Notes: generated from the sequence alone by a model not told the origin. A stretch of 64,000 nt of DNA from Mesaphorura yosii (GCA_009869945.1 WIXG01000032.1:62001-126000), one strand, 5' to 3'; shown: positions 50,201 through 62,935, numbered from the stretch's first letter. Program-made: numbers and translations.

Positions 50201-53200
50201 AGCCAGACAGAACTGCAAAAAAGTGTATCTTGAATGCAACCTTGAAGAACTCTGCACTGCATTGCTCCGAATACCGCATTACACTCTCGCGTGTAGGGAA
50301 AGAGGCGCTGTGGCCGTGGCTGTAGCCGGCCAGGCCACATGTACAAACTTACGTACAAGCTTTTACTCGTTTACTTGTACGCTTACGTAACTGCTGCAGA
50401 GAAAGTCATCGTCATCACCCTGCACGGGAAGCATTCAGAGCAAGGCAGAGCAGCGCGCGAGGAAAGAACGTTAAGATTCTATTGATACAAAGCAAATCGT
50501 GCAATCGTGTTGCAACTTTCCCTTCCCAACTTTCACACAACGTCACAAGTGTCTTCTCATGTTGCCTGCCCAGCCACCCGCTGTAGCTGTAGTTCACCTT
50601 TTGCTGTGCTTCTGCCGTTGCTGCATTTTCGCGTGTATTGATCTAATTCGTCCGTCCACAAAGTGCGAACCAGACCTTCAGACTTGCCTTGCTTCGCCTC
50701 GCTCCTCGTGCTTGTGCTGGCTATGCTGGTTTCCTGAGTTATGAGTACTTTGTGAGTCTCAAGGCATTTATAAACTTTTTTGCGGGCCAAACTCTTAAAT
50801 TTTTCATTCAATGCGACATTGCCTCTAATGGCAGGAGGCGCAGCGCAATGTTTAGAAAACCGATAAACCGATAAACCTCTAACCACTTGCGCCATCCCTA
50901 AATTCAGGAGCATGAGTTGGATTTGTTTTGAATGTCTGACACATTTTCTCCTCTCCCTCGCGCTTTGTTCCGCTTGTTTGCACCGAAGATGAGCAGAGCA
51001 GACGTTGGAAACCGCAGCTGAGGCACGCGCACGTGGCACGAGGCGCCTGCCTGCTTTCGAAGATCAATTTTTCTGAACGCACGCGCGCGCCCCAACCGCA
51101 GCACCTTCAGCATCTTTATCTTTGTCGTCTCGCTTGCATCTAAAAACAGTGAGACGAGAAGCGGAATAACAATCGCCCTCATTTTGATTTTTGGATGCAT
51201 AACTTTCCCCTTTCGATTAGTTTGCATTGCAAGCGCGCAGTTCCTGTTCGCTTTCTCCCACGGCCATGAACGAACGTAGCGTTTCAGGTTTCTCATTTCA
51301 GCCATCTCCATTATGAATGAATGAATGAGCGTGTAAAGCGAGACAATGGAGCAGAGCAGCCAATAACTTCATCTCCTTTCTCCTTTCTGCAATGAGCAGG
51401 AGGAACCAGGAACCTTCAATCTCAATCTCCATTTCCATACTTGACGTGATAACATTTTATTAAGGCGACTACAGCAGGCTATCCAGATTTGGGAAACATC
51501 CAAATCGATGCGGAGTCAGCCTTTTGTTTATCTGCAGCACTCTGCGAGCGTCTATGCGCTGTAAGAGAATAAGTCAAGGCCGACGCGTCACTGTCGCAGG
51601 CGGCGAATTACGCGCACTGCACTGCATTGCTTTACTCCATTCAAGAAGTGTGTTTCATGCCCAGCCATTTTACTGATTCTACTACAGCACGCCAAATCCT
51701 TTTCTCTTTCTCCGATTCTGACAGGCTTTCTCCTTCTTAATGTGTTTACTCATTTACCAGTACCTCTCCACTTCTGCTCTTGTATCAATCTCTGCAGTCT
51801 GCAAAGAACTTGCAAACATTTGCTCATTTGTTTGCTCATTAATTAATGGCATGTCGTGCCGTGACGTGGCGTACCGACGAATTTCTTCGAAATTTCCATG
51901 CACGTCATTTGAACCGTGCGGGATTATGGCCGAATGAAATGTGGACATGAAAGATTTTTAAATTTGATTACAGCCTCTGCGTGCACACTTTCATTCGCGT
52001 GATCAAAAGATGAGTGATATTTTTAACCGGCGATTCCTTTGACTGACGCAAATGAAAATTGCGCCCGAATGGCGACTGAAATGCTAAAGGGTCTTGTTTG
52101 TCGCCCAGACTGTAATTTTAATCCTGCGTCAAAAATTTATTCCACATCTGAATTGGCAGGTGCTTTCCAAGAGTGGTTGCAGTCAATTAGAGCTTAAACA
52201 CATGCAAAATCAGAATGCCGTTGAATGTCTCAATTTACTTTCTCTTGTCTGAGTCGCCATGGAGCCGATTCCAAGAAACAGCATGTTTTTATCCAAGTTT
52301 CCTCGTATCGGCTTACAGCAGCAGCTGAGAAAACACGCGTCTCTCTCGCTCTCGTTAATCTCCTCTTTCAATGCAGCATTTCAAAGGCATGCGAGAACCT
52401 CTCACGGCTGCTTTGATTTGCTGGCGACTCTATCTTGCCGTTGCCTCTCGCTTCTCGGAATCATTCCTTCTGACAACTCAGCACTCATTGAATAATTAAC
52501 CCATGGCTTTTGTGGTGCGGGCTCTGTGAACAAAATATCAGTTATTATGTGGACTGTTTGAAAGATTATGTCAACTCTTAATTTTTCGTACTCGTGCGCC
52601 CCTCGGCCAGTGTGCCAGGGCGGACTGCGCGCAACATAGGCATTCTCATTTGTGTAAACTTTTAAATTAGTTTAGAGCGATTTGCAAAAGGCAAGCGACC
52701 TTGAAACTTTTCTCTCGGGTTTTTCTTTCCAAGTGCCGAACTCGACGCGTGCCGCATGCGCCTCGCTCCTGCTCTGACGAAGATGAATGAATTCCAGGCT
52801 ACTTAAGAACGGGTAGCAGTAAATTAATGTTCGCGCATTAATTCACGGCGGCGGCACACGCCGGGAACAAAAGAACGGTCAGAGCGAGCGTGGACTGAGA
52901 AGCCACTTAAGACGACCGAGTTTCCAACTTCATTGCGAGGATTTATGAGACTCATTCTTCACAGAATCGAATTACTGTGCCACTGCCACTGCACATGCAT
53001 GCATTCGGTGTCGGATTTTTAAGAAATACAAGCACGGAGTAACACAATACATATACGGCTAGAGTGGAAACTGGGCTTAATCCTCGTCTCTGCCTGCGCT
53101 GCGACATGACGAGCGAAGTGCAATTACTTTACTCGAAGATTTTCCATTCGCATTGCGAAAGCAAAGGCGGGTGGCGAGCGGCTGGAAGTAATCCAGTTTT

Positions 53201-56200
53201 CAGTTTGCAGAGATTTTATCCCCGTCGCGAATCGATTCTTCTAGCGTGAACGAAAGATTAAGCCTCGCACTTTACTTTGCCCGGCGAATGAGTGGAGTGC
53301 ATTGTGTAGCTGCTCTGAATGAATATCAATGAATTCATAAATCATGCTTCATGATGGATTACATGACAGTTAGACAGACACACAACACACAGCAGGCCTC
53401 GCAACACGAATGGATTTGCATTATTGGACTTGTACTCACAATATTGCTACACAACGCATAGAAAAGTAAACAGACTCATGAATTCATGCATTCATACGTA
53501 CACTCGCCCATGCTCACATAACACATTATTGCATTATTCGTATTCTGATTCTTGATTCATACGAGATAAATAAAAGTCATTCTCCTTTTTCTTGTGGCAT
53601 GCACGCACTGCACTGCGACCGACCTGAAATGCATTCACCAAGACCCAAGACGTGTGATGACAAAACGCAAAATGAATGTCCACCGAGCGAAGACAGACGA
53701 TTTCTTTTTCTCCTTTTGAGTGGCGCATTTTACATTTTGCTGGCATGCTAAAATGCTAAAATTGGAATACGAATTACAGATGCAGATATGATTGAAGCGT
53801 TAGCACACTAACCCATACTCGACATGGGCGCATCAAGTATCAGAATTAAATTAGGTACTAGCAATACGTCGAGTAACCGCAGCGCTGCGAAATTAGAATG
53901 TAGGTGAGACTGAAAGAAAGACAATACATTCATTCATTCGCTTTCGCATTCTAATAACATGAATAATTATGGCGAAATGCGAGACGCTAACGCGTACGTA
54001 CGCAAAAGAGGAAGGCTGGAAATGTTATTGAGCAAGTTCGATTGCCTGACTTGCAACTCTGAACGCCGTAGCTGAATTTATTTGCATGTGTTCGCATATC
54101 GCATCTTCAAAGGAGGCGAATCTCTCGACGACGATGGCGACGAAGAGTAGTTCAGTGCTTATATTTGCATGCAATTCAATTAAACCCCAGGGCAAGAAGA
54201 GGAATCACACGTTCGCTTTTAAATAGATTAAATTTTACGCCACGACACAACTGGAGGCTGAAGCCTTTGTTTCCTCGCGCAAGACGATTCGAATCGAAAT
54301 TAAATCATTTGGGTAAAAGCAGTTTGCCAGCGCACGTGTTTATGCTTTTCACGAGCGAGTGCAGGAAATGCCCGACTGCACTCCAGAGCCCGGACTCGGT
54401 TTAATTCCACTGCGACGTGGTGAGTGTTATTGCCCGCTCGTGCAGAATTTCATGTGGGTTGACTCTTTGTAATGTAAACGACAAAGTAATTAAGTTGTGA
54501 CTGTTCCTGCTGCAACATGATCCGTATCATTCGGTCTAGTCGTGGTTTTATTAGCCGTCTGTACCCAATTCGAGACGACTTCCTGGTCGCCGTAATCCTA
54601 GCAGCAGCAGCGCAGCGAGCGAAATGAGTGAAAGAGTGAATCTCTGCTCTCTGAAATCGTGGGTGAATCCGGGCGGGCGTATTGTCCTTTGTGTATTTGC
54701 ACAGTGCTCAAATGATTGATCGAAACTCTAGCTCTGCTCTGCTGGCAGACTGCTTAGGGAGGCGAGTACGTGTAACTTCGTGCCACACTGTCGTCGATTC
54801 ATTAGCTGCATGCATGCAGGAGGACGACTGGGACTCTGCCGTGACAGCGACACTGGCAAAAGCAATTCGCATGCATGATAAAGAAATCCCAGAGATTTGT
54901 CTTTGTAAGCTTTCACCAACAATTTTCTTTTTAATCTAAAATCCAATCCACCTCTTGGCTGTGCCTGTTGAGTGAAAGCGTCGTAGCGTCGTCCGCTTTG
55001 AATTGTTTCGCGCGCGCTGCCAGTGAGTGAAAGCGAAGCATAAAGTGAATTCTCCGGCGCGGCACAGAGAAACTCGGCGAGAAGAATAGAATAAGAAATG
55101 AGGATCAAGAGAGTGAAAGCCAAGACAACTATTATTATTCGACAGAATTGACTTTCTCTTTCTGCTGCACTACTGCTGCTATTTCAATCGCTGTCGACTG
55201 CTGCTCGCATCTTGTTTTAAGACTCTTCTGAGCGCCAAGCCAACTGTCTTGTGAATTGAGTGTTGGTCGCTTGGAATTGTTTCTGATTATTGCGAAAAGG
55301 TTTTGCCACTTTGCCTCGTCTCGTCTGCAAATCCCGCTGAATTCGTCTGGTGAAAGCAATTTGCGCTGCACTCCCAGATGCCATCAGAACAGAAGTGCTG
55401 TTGAAGGGCGAGTGGAGATGCCGTGTGCAAAGCGCACGTGACGAGCGACTAACTGACGGATAGCGGATGGCATGCATGAGAAGCATGCACGCACGAGAGA
55501 GTGTGTGAGCAGTTTAATTTAATCAGTTTATGCCAACATTAGGAGATGAATGGGTGCGAGGAGAGCACGCAGGTCGGCAGCAGTCGTCCAGTCACAGGAA
55601 ACAAGAAAAAATTACGCGTAGCATCATTAATAACGTGGAAGCAAATAACCTGTCCTCTCCGAGCCTCCACGAGCAAAGTGCGAGGAACGGACGAGAAAAT
55701 TGTTGGAGGAATGAATCAATTCCACTTGAGTTGAATTTTTTGAGAAAACTAATGTAACAGCGGCTGGCAGCCGTGGAGCAGCAGCTAAACAACATTTATC
55801 GTATCGCGCCGTGGCCGTAATAGCGACAGTGGCCGTGGCCATGTACGCCGTATGCAGGGTTCGTTCGAAGCATGCACGATCGATATTGATGTTCATGGAA
55901 TTCCACTCGGCGGCAGTCCCTACAGCAGCTCGCACTCGTCTAACATTTAATTCCGATAGGATAACATTTTTCGCAACATCTTCACATCACTCACCAACTA
56001 ACTTTACTGAGAGACTGCAAGACTACTACGAGTTTACTTCTTTCTCTGGCGATGGTAATGGTGAAAGTTTCTGGCCTCAAAAGTCAGATCCCATTACGAC
56101 AGCGAGCGTTGCTTGCTCCTTTCCTCTGCTACGCTCGTGTCAATTAATTTTATATTAATTACGAGATTCCACGAAATGGTAATTGTAATTTGCATCCATG

Positions 56201-59200
56201 CATGCTGCTGCTCGGTGGCTCCGTAGAAAATCCTGCTATACTGCACGGACGTGGGATATAATTTCGCCTTGAAATTGTGAAGGAGTCTGAGCATGACAAG
56301 GTCCCATCCGCCACATGGAGACTCAGGTGCAAGCGCGAGTACGTCATCGGTCATTCGAAATAAGGTCACATTATTACAGCTGCCCAAATACACTGCACGG
56401 GACGAAATGACCGCCGTTAACCGTGCAGCAGACCGTTGATGGTATAAACGCGCTCGCTCGCCGTCCGAAGGCTGAATGAATTTATTGCTCGCATTTCGAG
56501 ATTACTAATTTAATACTTGTGTTTCTTTGCTCTTTCAGAGTGGGCGGAGGAGGCAGTATCAAAGGCTGAAATTCTCCGACTCATTTACCAGGGTCGCTTT
56601 CTCCACAGCAACGTAACATTGGGTGCCCTTGGTCTCCCTCTGGGAAAAACTACTGTCATGCACTTGGTACCTCGTGAAAATCTTCCAGAACCCAACTCTC
56701 AAGGTCTGTGCCCTACTTTCCCGTTTTCACAGAGTGCTATTATGCAATACTCGCGCTCGATCCGCGGTGCCGTACCACACTTTGTGCTGGCGGTGCTTGC
56801 ACTCCTGCCTCGACCGACCGAGCCGTGACTCCGGCGCGTCCTCGCTTAGTTCGGCTCCCGCATCCACAGCCTCCGTGTAATACTCATTATTTTCTTTCTC
56901 CGAGAACGAACCTCCTCCGTTCCCAATTCTCTAGACATTCTTCGTTTTAAACTTTTCTCCTCGTAATAAACTCCACAGCAGCCGACGCCAGCCTGCCACT
57001 CCTGCGCTCTGTTCTGGCCGCCGCAGCCTCGCTTATAACTTGACTTGCTTATGCCCACGAAACACGTGTACTTGTGATGAACTTTCTCCGATGAAAATGC
57101 CCTTTTGTACTTTTCTCTGCTCTTATTTTCTCCTTTCTGTTACTTGGAAAATGATATTATTGTTGCTAGGCCCGTCTGAATAAGAAACCTTTCCGCTCGC
57201 CTTTGCCTTTGCACTCAGACTCGCGAGTCGTGACTCGTCTCGCTGTGCTACATTCCGAACTTAACCGAATTTTCTCCTTGCGCTCTCGCACTTGGTTGCT
57301 CCACTCGCCTTGATTCAGTTTCGCCCAAGACCAGGCCCACTCCCCAGTGACCTTCATTCTATTCTATACGAGACGGGCCGCATAAAAAAATGTTCGCTTG
57401 GAGGGTAAGAGTTTTTTGGCAGATTGTTCATTTCATCTGCTTACATTCCCACCCGGAGCATTTGAGCAATTATCCTGTTTGGCGTTTAGCCTCAAGCCGA
57501 AAGTCAAGCCAAACTTTTATGTTCTACTTTGATCTCGTTAGCAGGCAGGCAGTCAGTTGGTTGCATGCATGCAAGACAAAGTATCCGAAGGCAGACAGGC
57601 TCCAGATTTTTATTGATGTCAAATATGAAGGCTGAGCTTGTCATCTTTTCCTTTCCTGGGATGAACGATGAAAGCTTAGCTCGAGTTGCAGTCAGTCAGT
57701 GTATCATTTCAAGGTTCCGGAGCTCATCAGTGGAGGTTGACGTTGACGTCGACGTTGACGGGATGAGCACAAAGCACAAGTCGCAATCGCAACGAGGAAG
57801 TTCACAGCGCTGCGACGACGTCGAAGTCGTCTGAAGTTCCAATTAGCCTGAGGTGAGGCTCAAAAGAGAGGTTCACCACATGCACGTGCTGGTTAGGCAC
57901 ACGAATTGCGAATAGAATTCATTTCACGACGCCAGTGATGAGAAATGTCAAAATCAAACGGAGAGAAGTTGAAATGCGGGAATTGTGGTCAGACGGCAAC
58001 CATTTCATTAATGACACATGACTTTAAACTTTGTTCTGTGTTCCCCGTCCTTGTCAGCAGCAGCAAGACAGAAGCCACCGGCCGCGACGTCGGTCGCTGT
58101 GATTTGATTTTGACTTAGACAAGGACAACGTCCGAAACGGAGGTAAAATCCCTCGATCTTGTGTCAGTCTAAGAACCTGACTCAAGATTTTACGTTTCAG
58201 ATTTCAAGGAAAGTGTTCCACGAGCCGAACGTTTCGGATGTAATTAGGAATCTTGGCCCCCGGTCATTCGCTTTGATGGAATATCCGGCTGCGCGTTTTT
58301 GGTTCCGCCCGACAAACTTTCTCGCCAGTAATTAGCAGAAATTGAGAAATAAGTTTCAAGTACCCACCAGAAAATGTGCTTTGAGTGATTTTGAGTGAAA
58401 GGAATTTCAATTTACGAAAGTTTTTCTAAAACAAGATTAAATTTCGCCGTGGTTGACGGCTGCTAGACGCTCTGGACGCTGTGCTCTCGACCTGTTGAAT
58501 TCCTCTCAAAGTTCTGTGTCGTGCTTAATTGGCTTGCATAACGATGGTGAATCGATTTAACATTCGCATTAACAGAATAGGCATTAATTACGCCCGTAAA
58601 TGGCCATGCGAGAATGTCTTCGAACGGGAGGACCATATTTAAGAGTTAAGAGCGTCTTCACGAACCGATGCAGTAAAAATGTAATCCCCTTAAAGCTTCA
58701 AATGGCTTGATGATATAAATTTACGCTCACGTTTTCCATCTGCTCTGCTCTGCTTCGAAAAAAGTGCTCAACAACCACGACACGGGCGAATATTTCCCGT
58801 TATTCCCCTTCGTTAGTGTCAAAAAGTGAATTGTTCGAGTAGTCTGTTGTCTGTTTGGCGATTTTTAAGCCTGGGTTTTCTTTTCCTTGCCTGTCTTTGC
58901 TGATGTTGACTTGGCTCCGGTAATTTTGCGTCCACCAGCAGCGGTGCGTAGTTAAACGTCCAAGTTTGCTTTTGCGTCTGCGTATGCTTCAATGGCTAAA
59001 TACTGCAAGTGCGTGACGCTGTCACTGATTTGGCAATTCGCAATTCGCCAATTTCTGGCCTCGGTTTCAAATTCTTTCTTTCGGTCTGTGCCTGAGTGGC
59101 TCAAGTTAATGCTTAATGTTACTTTACTCTTCTTAGTCTATTACAGTTGGAATCATCCCAGTGTCGTTGACACCGTGCGCAGTTGCAGCACGGGCAGGAG

Positions 59201-61320
59201 CACCAAACCAAATTTGCAAGAAAACATGCGTTTGGTTCTTGAAATTACTTGCACTGACACTGGCATGGCATGGCTTGTTTGTTTTGCGCGCATGAATGAC
59301 AGAGTGCAGCGGGCGCATTGTTGTGGTGTGGCTGCATCTGCAATCTGCATCGTCGATCCACCTACAACGCAATTACTGAAACAAGCAACCAAGCAAATAA
59401 AGAGTAACTGTCTCGGTGCGGTATCGAAGTGAGTCGCAGCCTGAGTCGAGTTGACTAACGTGCCTGTGATTGTGCCTGTGCCATTTTGATTCTGTGCATT
59501 GGCGTCGACGTCGACAGCGACACGAAAACGATAACTGTAAAAGTGATTACCGCGGCGCGGCGATTACTCGCATTACATTACATAAAATCTGTTATTAGAC
59601 AAAGGGAAGATGCAAGGTGCAAGGTGGTTTTTGATGCCTGAAGTCGAAATCGATGCCACGTCTCGTGTGATGATGATGACGTTGGTTCCTTGTCGGATTA
59701 AGTAGAATAATCGTTAATTGGTTGCAGCCATAAACGTTGATCCACTTTTTCTTTGTTTTAACGGTTCACAATGCGCCCGAGTTGAACATGCATGCCTTGC
59801 CAGCAGGCCCAGGAAAAGGGTTTATGAGATTACCATTCATTTTCCTCGTCCAGACACCTCTCCTCAACCTATTCTCGCCGCTATAAAAACACAATTCGCA
59901 AAAACAGAGCGCTTTGGTCGCTCACGGTAAGATGAATTGATGATTTTCCTTACGCGACTGCGACTCGGCCATACACACAAAAACGCAAGCGGAGGAAAAA
60001 CCGAGAAAATCTCATCTTAATCCCAAATAGTGTTGACCCACTTTTCGGCGCATTCCCGCCACCCGCAGCACAGCACAACACCAGACCACCACCGCGTCGT
60101 AGGTTTATGCACAGAAACAGCATGGCAACTTTAGAGGAAGAATGATTCATGCTCATTCGACAGTCAGGCCGCGGACGAATTTTTGCAAGAGAAATAAAAG
60201 GATGATTTTCCAGTTTGCACATTCAGCTCGCTCGCCCAAAGTTTCTTCATAACATTTCGTGCCCCTAGAGAAAATTGAGTCTTGCTCAAGCACCTTTATG
60301 ATTATTACAATTTTGTACCAGAGCGGAGTTCCAACCGACCGACCTCGAAAGTACCCATTTTAGCTCCTCAATGACGTCGGCTCATCTCTTTTGCCATGCC
60401 GCCGCCGACGAACATCCAGCAGCAAAATTTATGTGGCAATGATATTGCAAAAGTCATTAAACAAAATCATGGGATTTATTTTTACTTCATGTCGAAACTC
60501 GTAAACTCCGGTCACGCTCTCAGATTTGAGATTTGGCGTTTTCTCATTTTGAGTTTGAATAACAATTTTGTTTACGGACGACGACACGCTGGCAGTAAAC
60601 GTAAACTGCGAAGTGAGTCATCTCCGACGGATGAAGTCACAAAAACGAGTTTATTACGAACACGAGCTTCGCATTCTGCGCGAATGGGAACGTAGTTTCT
60701 TTGTTGCCTGCTGCTAAAAATTAATGACCATGAAATTATGCAACAACTCGATAAATATTCGCATAATTCCATTTCCCCCGAACAAATAGCTTGCAACCCA
60801 AACTCAAATGCAATTGCCATTCTCCTTCGCCTCTTCGCCTTCTGTCTTCCTCTGCCTTGTCTTCCTCACAAATCCGAAATCTTGCACGCGTCAAATCTCC
60901 ACGCACGCTGGAGAGCTTGAATTTGACAGCCCAGAATTGATTTATTAAAACCAATCCATTTCCCAGCCTCCTTTTAATAAGCTTTTCAAACTTTGCAATG
61001 CGCGATTCGCTACACGCTTTGAGAATCCTTTACTTTGCCAGGGGCAGTTGCTCAAGTCAATCTTTCTCATGCCATGGGAAAAGTTATCGCATGGAAGCCG
61101 AACGAGTGGAATCATCGCCATTAATAAAAATTGAATTTTTAATATCCTGGCAGTAAATCTTGGCCTGACTTTGAAACTTTTTCAATTTGAGTAGCGCGGC
61201 TGAGCGAAGGCTCTATGCTCGAGATCTAATCTCTCGTTTTATTGATTTGTAATTTCAGATCAACGGACCAAATCCAAGACGGGAAGCAGTAGCTGTTGCG
61301 GCGGGTGCTGTATATTATAA
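26237..61320 (+). CDS. UBL3: UBL3 / membrane-anchored ubiquitin-fold protein (four exons)
   Basis: Coding exons 26237-26269, 36838-36946, 56539-56703 and 61259-61320 join in phases 0, 1 and 1 to give 122 residues; the human protein is about 117. The order is: N-terminal MGSNRNIPADK; a ubiquitin-like fold starting INLRLILVSGKTKEFVFSPN; the conserved ILRLIYQGRFLH and TTVMHLVPRENLPEPNSQ; and a Cys-rich tail ending GGCCIL. The final CCIL is a CAAX box; Leu at the end favours geranylgeranylation, and the neighbouring cysteines could be palmitoylated. UBL3 is not conjugated like ubiquitin. It sits on the plasma membrane and, in mammals, modifies proteins for sorting into small extracellular vesicles. 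The gene spans 35 kb because its introns are about 10.6, 19.6 and 4.6 kb, which suggests complex regulation. Confidence 0.97.
26270..36837 (+). other. UBL3 intron 1 (about 10.6 kb)
   Basis: Bounded by GTACGC and ..CTTTCTCTTGCAG. No supported gene inside. It contains short low-complexity words, CTG runs (about 30480 and 32570), and CAGG/CCTG repeats at 34976-34987, 35670-35682 and 36656-36665. A 61-codon ATG-started frame at 30774-30959 has no recognisable family. Confidence 0.8.
36838..36946 (+). CDS. UBL3: UBL3 coding exon 2
   Basis: Codes for the first two strands and the helix of the ubiquitin fold (INLRLILVSGKTKEF, then SPNDSAGDIAQHVFDSWPE). It is preceded by a strong polypyrimidine tract and ends in phase 1 at GAAG|GTAAAT. 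Confidence 0.96.
41503..41520. repeat. Perfect 18-bp palindrome in UBL3 intron 2
   Basis: ATACCGAATATTCGGTAT equals its own reverse complement and has no spacer. The length suits a dimeric DNA-binding protein site, but the factor is unknown. Confidence 0.85.
49243..49266. repeat. 9-bp inverted repeat in UBL3 intron 2
   Basis: GAGGTGCCA and TGGCACCTC flank a 6-base loop. The arms are perfect complements. Likely minor. Confidence 0.7.
56539..56703 (+). CDS. UBL3: UBL3 coding exon 3
   Basis: Completes the ubiquitin fold: WAEEAVSKAEILRLIYQGRF, then NVTLGALGLPLGKTTVMHLV and PRENLPEPNSQ. It enters in phase 1 after CTTTCAG, rebuilding a Glu codon, and leaves in phase 1 at CAAG|GTCTGT. Confidence 0.97.
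56704..61258 (+). other. UBL3 intron 3 (about 4.6 kb)
   Basis: Bounded by GTCTGT and ..TTTGTAATTTCAG. It contains a CAGG repeat at about 57541 and a GTTGAC hexamer run at about 57736-57760. No supported gene; the 146-codon frame at 58992-59432 lacks family features. Confidence 0.8.
57736..57760. repeat. Hexanucleotide repeat (GTTGAC)n in UBL3 intron 3
   Basis: Four units of GTTGAC/GTCGAC lie in tandem, giving an alternating Val-Asp run in a chance reading frame. Confidence 0.7.
61259..61320 (+). CDS. UBL3: UBL3 coding exon 4 with CAAX box
   Basis: Enters in phase 1 and codes for QRTKSKTGSSSCCGGCCIL before TAA at 61318-61320. Human UBL3 ends in the comparable SNCCVIL. The terminal Cys-Ile-Leu context marks the prenylation site; exon-internal Cys pairs are possible palmitoylation sites. 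Confidence 0.95.
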
Positions 61321-62439
61321 TGGCTGGAGTCAAATTACAAATCATTCAAACTACAATCTACTTCGACTAACTAAACTATTGCTACTAAACAGAATGCTTT
61401 ATCCCATCTTAATCTCACCCTCATCCTGATAAGGAATCTTTGCCATCGTCGTCGTCGAGTCGTCGCTTGTCGCCATACGAAGAAATCATACAATACAAAT
61501 TCACCTCAACAGCGGCGGCAGAACCACGCCGTGATCCGCGAAGGACGGATACAAAGTCTAGAATTCTTAACTACTAACAAGAACCCGCGTTAGAACAGTA
61601 TTTTAAGTATTTTAATAATTATTGTCAACTGTCACGTAGTTCTAATGCAATTCCACTTCCCTCGCCAGCCAACATCTTAAAATCACGCAAAGCGACTTTA
61701 ATTAAATTGTTACTAACTATTTAATATTTATTTACGACTACTGATTTATCTAGTACAACTTTTGTATTTTACCCCACTCAGGTGGCCCAAATTGTACTCC
61801 TTGCCTCCATTTTCGAACTTTTCATTTAGAATCCATATCAGTCATAGCCGCTATCGCCGTCGCACGTTCACTGTTCCTCACAACATAATTTTAGCGTACG
61901 TTAGGATTGTAGCAGTCTAACAGTTGATAGTCTTAGTTAAATCATGAACTGCTAAAAGTACGAATCCCGGACTTTATTTTTTACCACCTCAGCAGCAGCC
62001 CGTTTAAATTTTAAACCCCTTCGCTTTTTGCGTACAGCGCATTTCTTTCGTGATTTCCTAATTAAGGTTCTCTCAGCTGAATTTCGCTATCGTATATTTA
62101 GAGTAAGGTTTCATTAGCGCGTAACGCATTTTTGAAGGACTCTTAATTTTGCGCGAGCGAGTACGAATGCATTTCTCGAAGCGTCCTGCGCTGCGCCGGC
62201 GGCGTTCGAAACACTATTTTCATAAATCACAGGCCGGGGCCCAGCTTCTCGTCAAGACATGCCGAATATTTTCAGAATGAAGTGTTGCCAATTAAAATTG
62301 CGAATGCTGGACGCGAGTTTCCTTGCTCCCTAAATCTCAGCTAATCAATCTTCCAGTGAATCAAATGAGCCTGAGCCTACCACTCATGAGTACTACGTAG
62401 GCTGCGAGAACAGGAATTGTTAAAATGTGCGTCTGTGCG

Positions 62440-62447
62440 TGTAAATA
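62440..62447 (+). promoter_or_regulatory. Pumilio-type element UGUAAAUA (site 1)
   Basis: An exact match to the Pumilio/PUF consensus UGUANAUA within the UBL3 3'UTR. PUF proteins usually repress or destabilise mRNAs. Function here is inferred from motif and position. Confidence 0.5.
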
Positions 62448-62619
62448 AGTTAAATGTACTACGTAAGTGAAATAATTATGATCGGTGCTTCTCATTGTTG
62501 TGGGTCGGTCACTGTCACGTCAGTCGTCGTCGTTTCTTTGTATAGCCAATCAATATGAATTATGAACTATGAACTACTGCTGTTACATTATAAATACTGC
62601 TACTGCTGCGACAGACTTG

Positions 62620-62627
62620 TGTAAATA
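62620..62627 (+). promoter_or_regulatory. Pumilio-type element UGUAAAUA (site 2)
   Basis: A second identical UGUAAAUA, 180 bases after the first. Two copies in one 3'UTR make regulation by a PUF protein more likely than a single match would. Confidence 0.5.
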
Positions 62628-62908
62628 TATTTTTTGCTCTTTACCGAAAGTATATCTACTAAAGTAGGCACGGTACGACTACGATTTACCATGTACATTG
62701 TTCTGACTTAAACCAAAATATTGTTAAGGATCTTAACCGTAATCGAGGGCGATGAGGAGGAGTTTATTGTTAACACAAGTATTAAATAGCGAGCGTGATC
62801 ATACACTGAGCGAGCGACACTCCTCCTTCGTCTTCTGCGTAGTACAATAATTAAGGAGTCATTGTCAAAACCCTGTCATTGCTAGTTTAGGCCAGGCTAA
62901 TTGATCGA

Positions 62909-62914
62909 AATAAA
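62909..62914 (+). terminator. Polyadenylation signal AATAAA of UBL3
   Basis: A canonical hexamer within GAAATAAAAACC, about 1.6 kb after the UBL3 stop and before the next gene. Confidence 0.75.
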
Positions 62915-62935
62915 AACCTTCCTGTGTTAAACTCG

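Larger units (their letters stand above)
36947..56538 (+). other. UBL3 intron 2 (about 19.6 kb)
   Basis: Bounded by GTAAAT and ..TGCTCTTTCAG. Many open frames of 60-190 codons overlap on both strands but none has family features or splice support. It holds an 18-bp perfect palindrome (41503-41520), a 9-bp hairpin (49243-49266), CAGG/CCTG repeats (about 42184, 45497, 46191, 48489, 49576, 50006 and 51044) and a TCATCATC run at about 37724. Regulatory elements are likely but not identifiable by eye. Confidence 0.8.
61321..62935 (+). other. 3' untranslated region of UBL3
   Basis: About 1.6 kb from the stop codon to just past the AATAAA at 62909-62914. AT-rich, with no long open frame. It carries two exact UGUAAAUA motifs. 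Confidence 0.75.
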
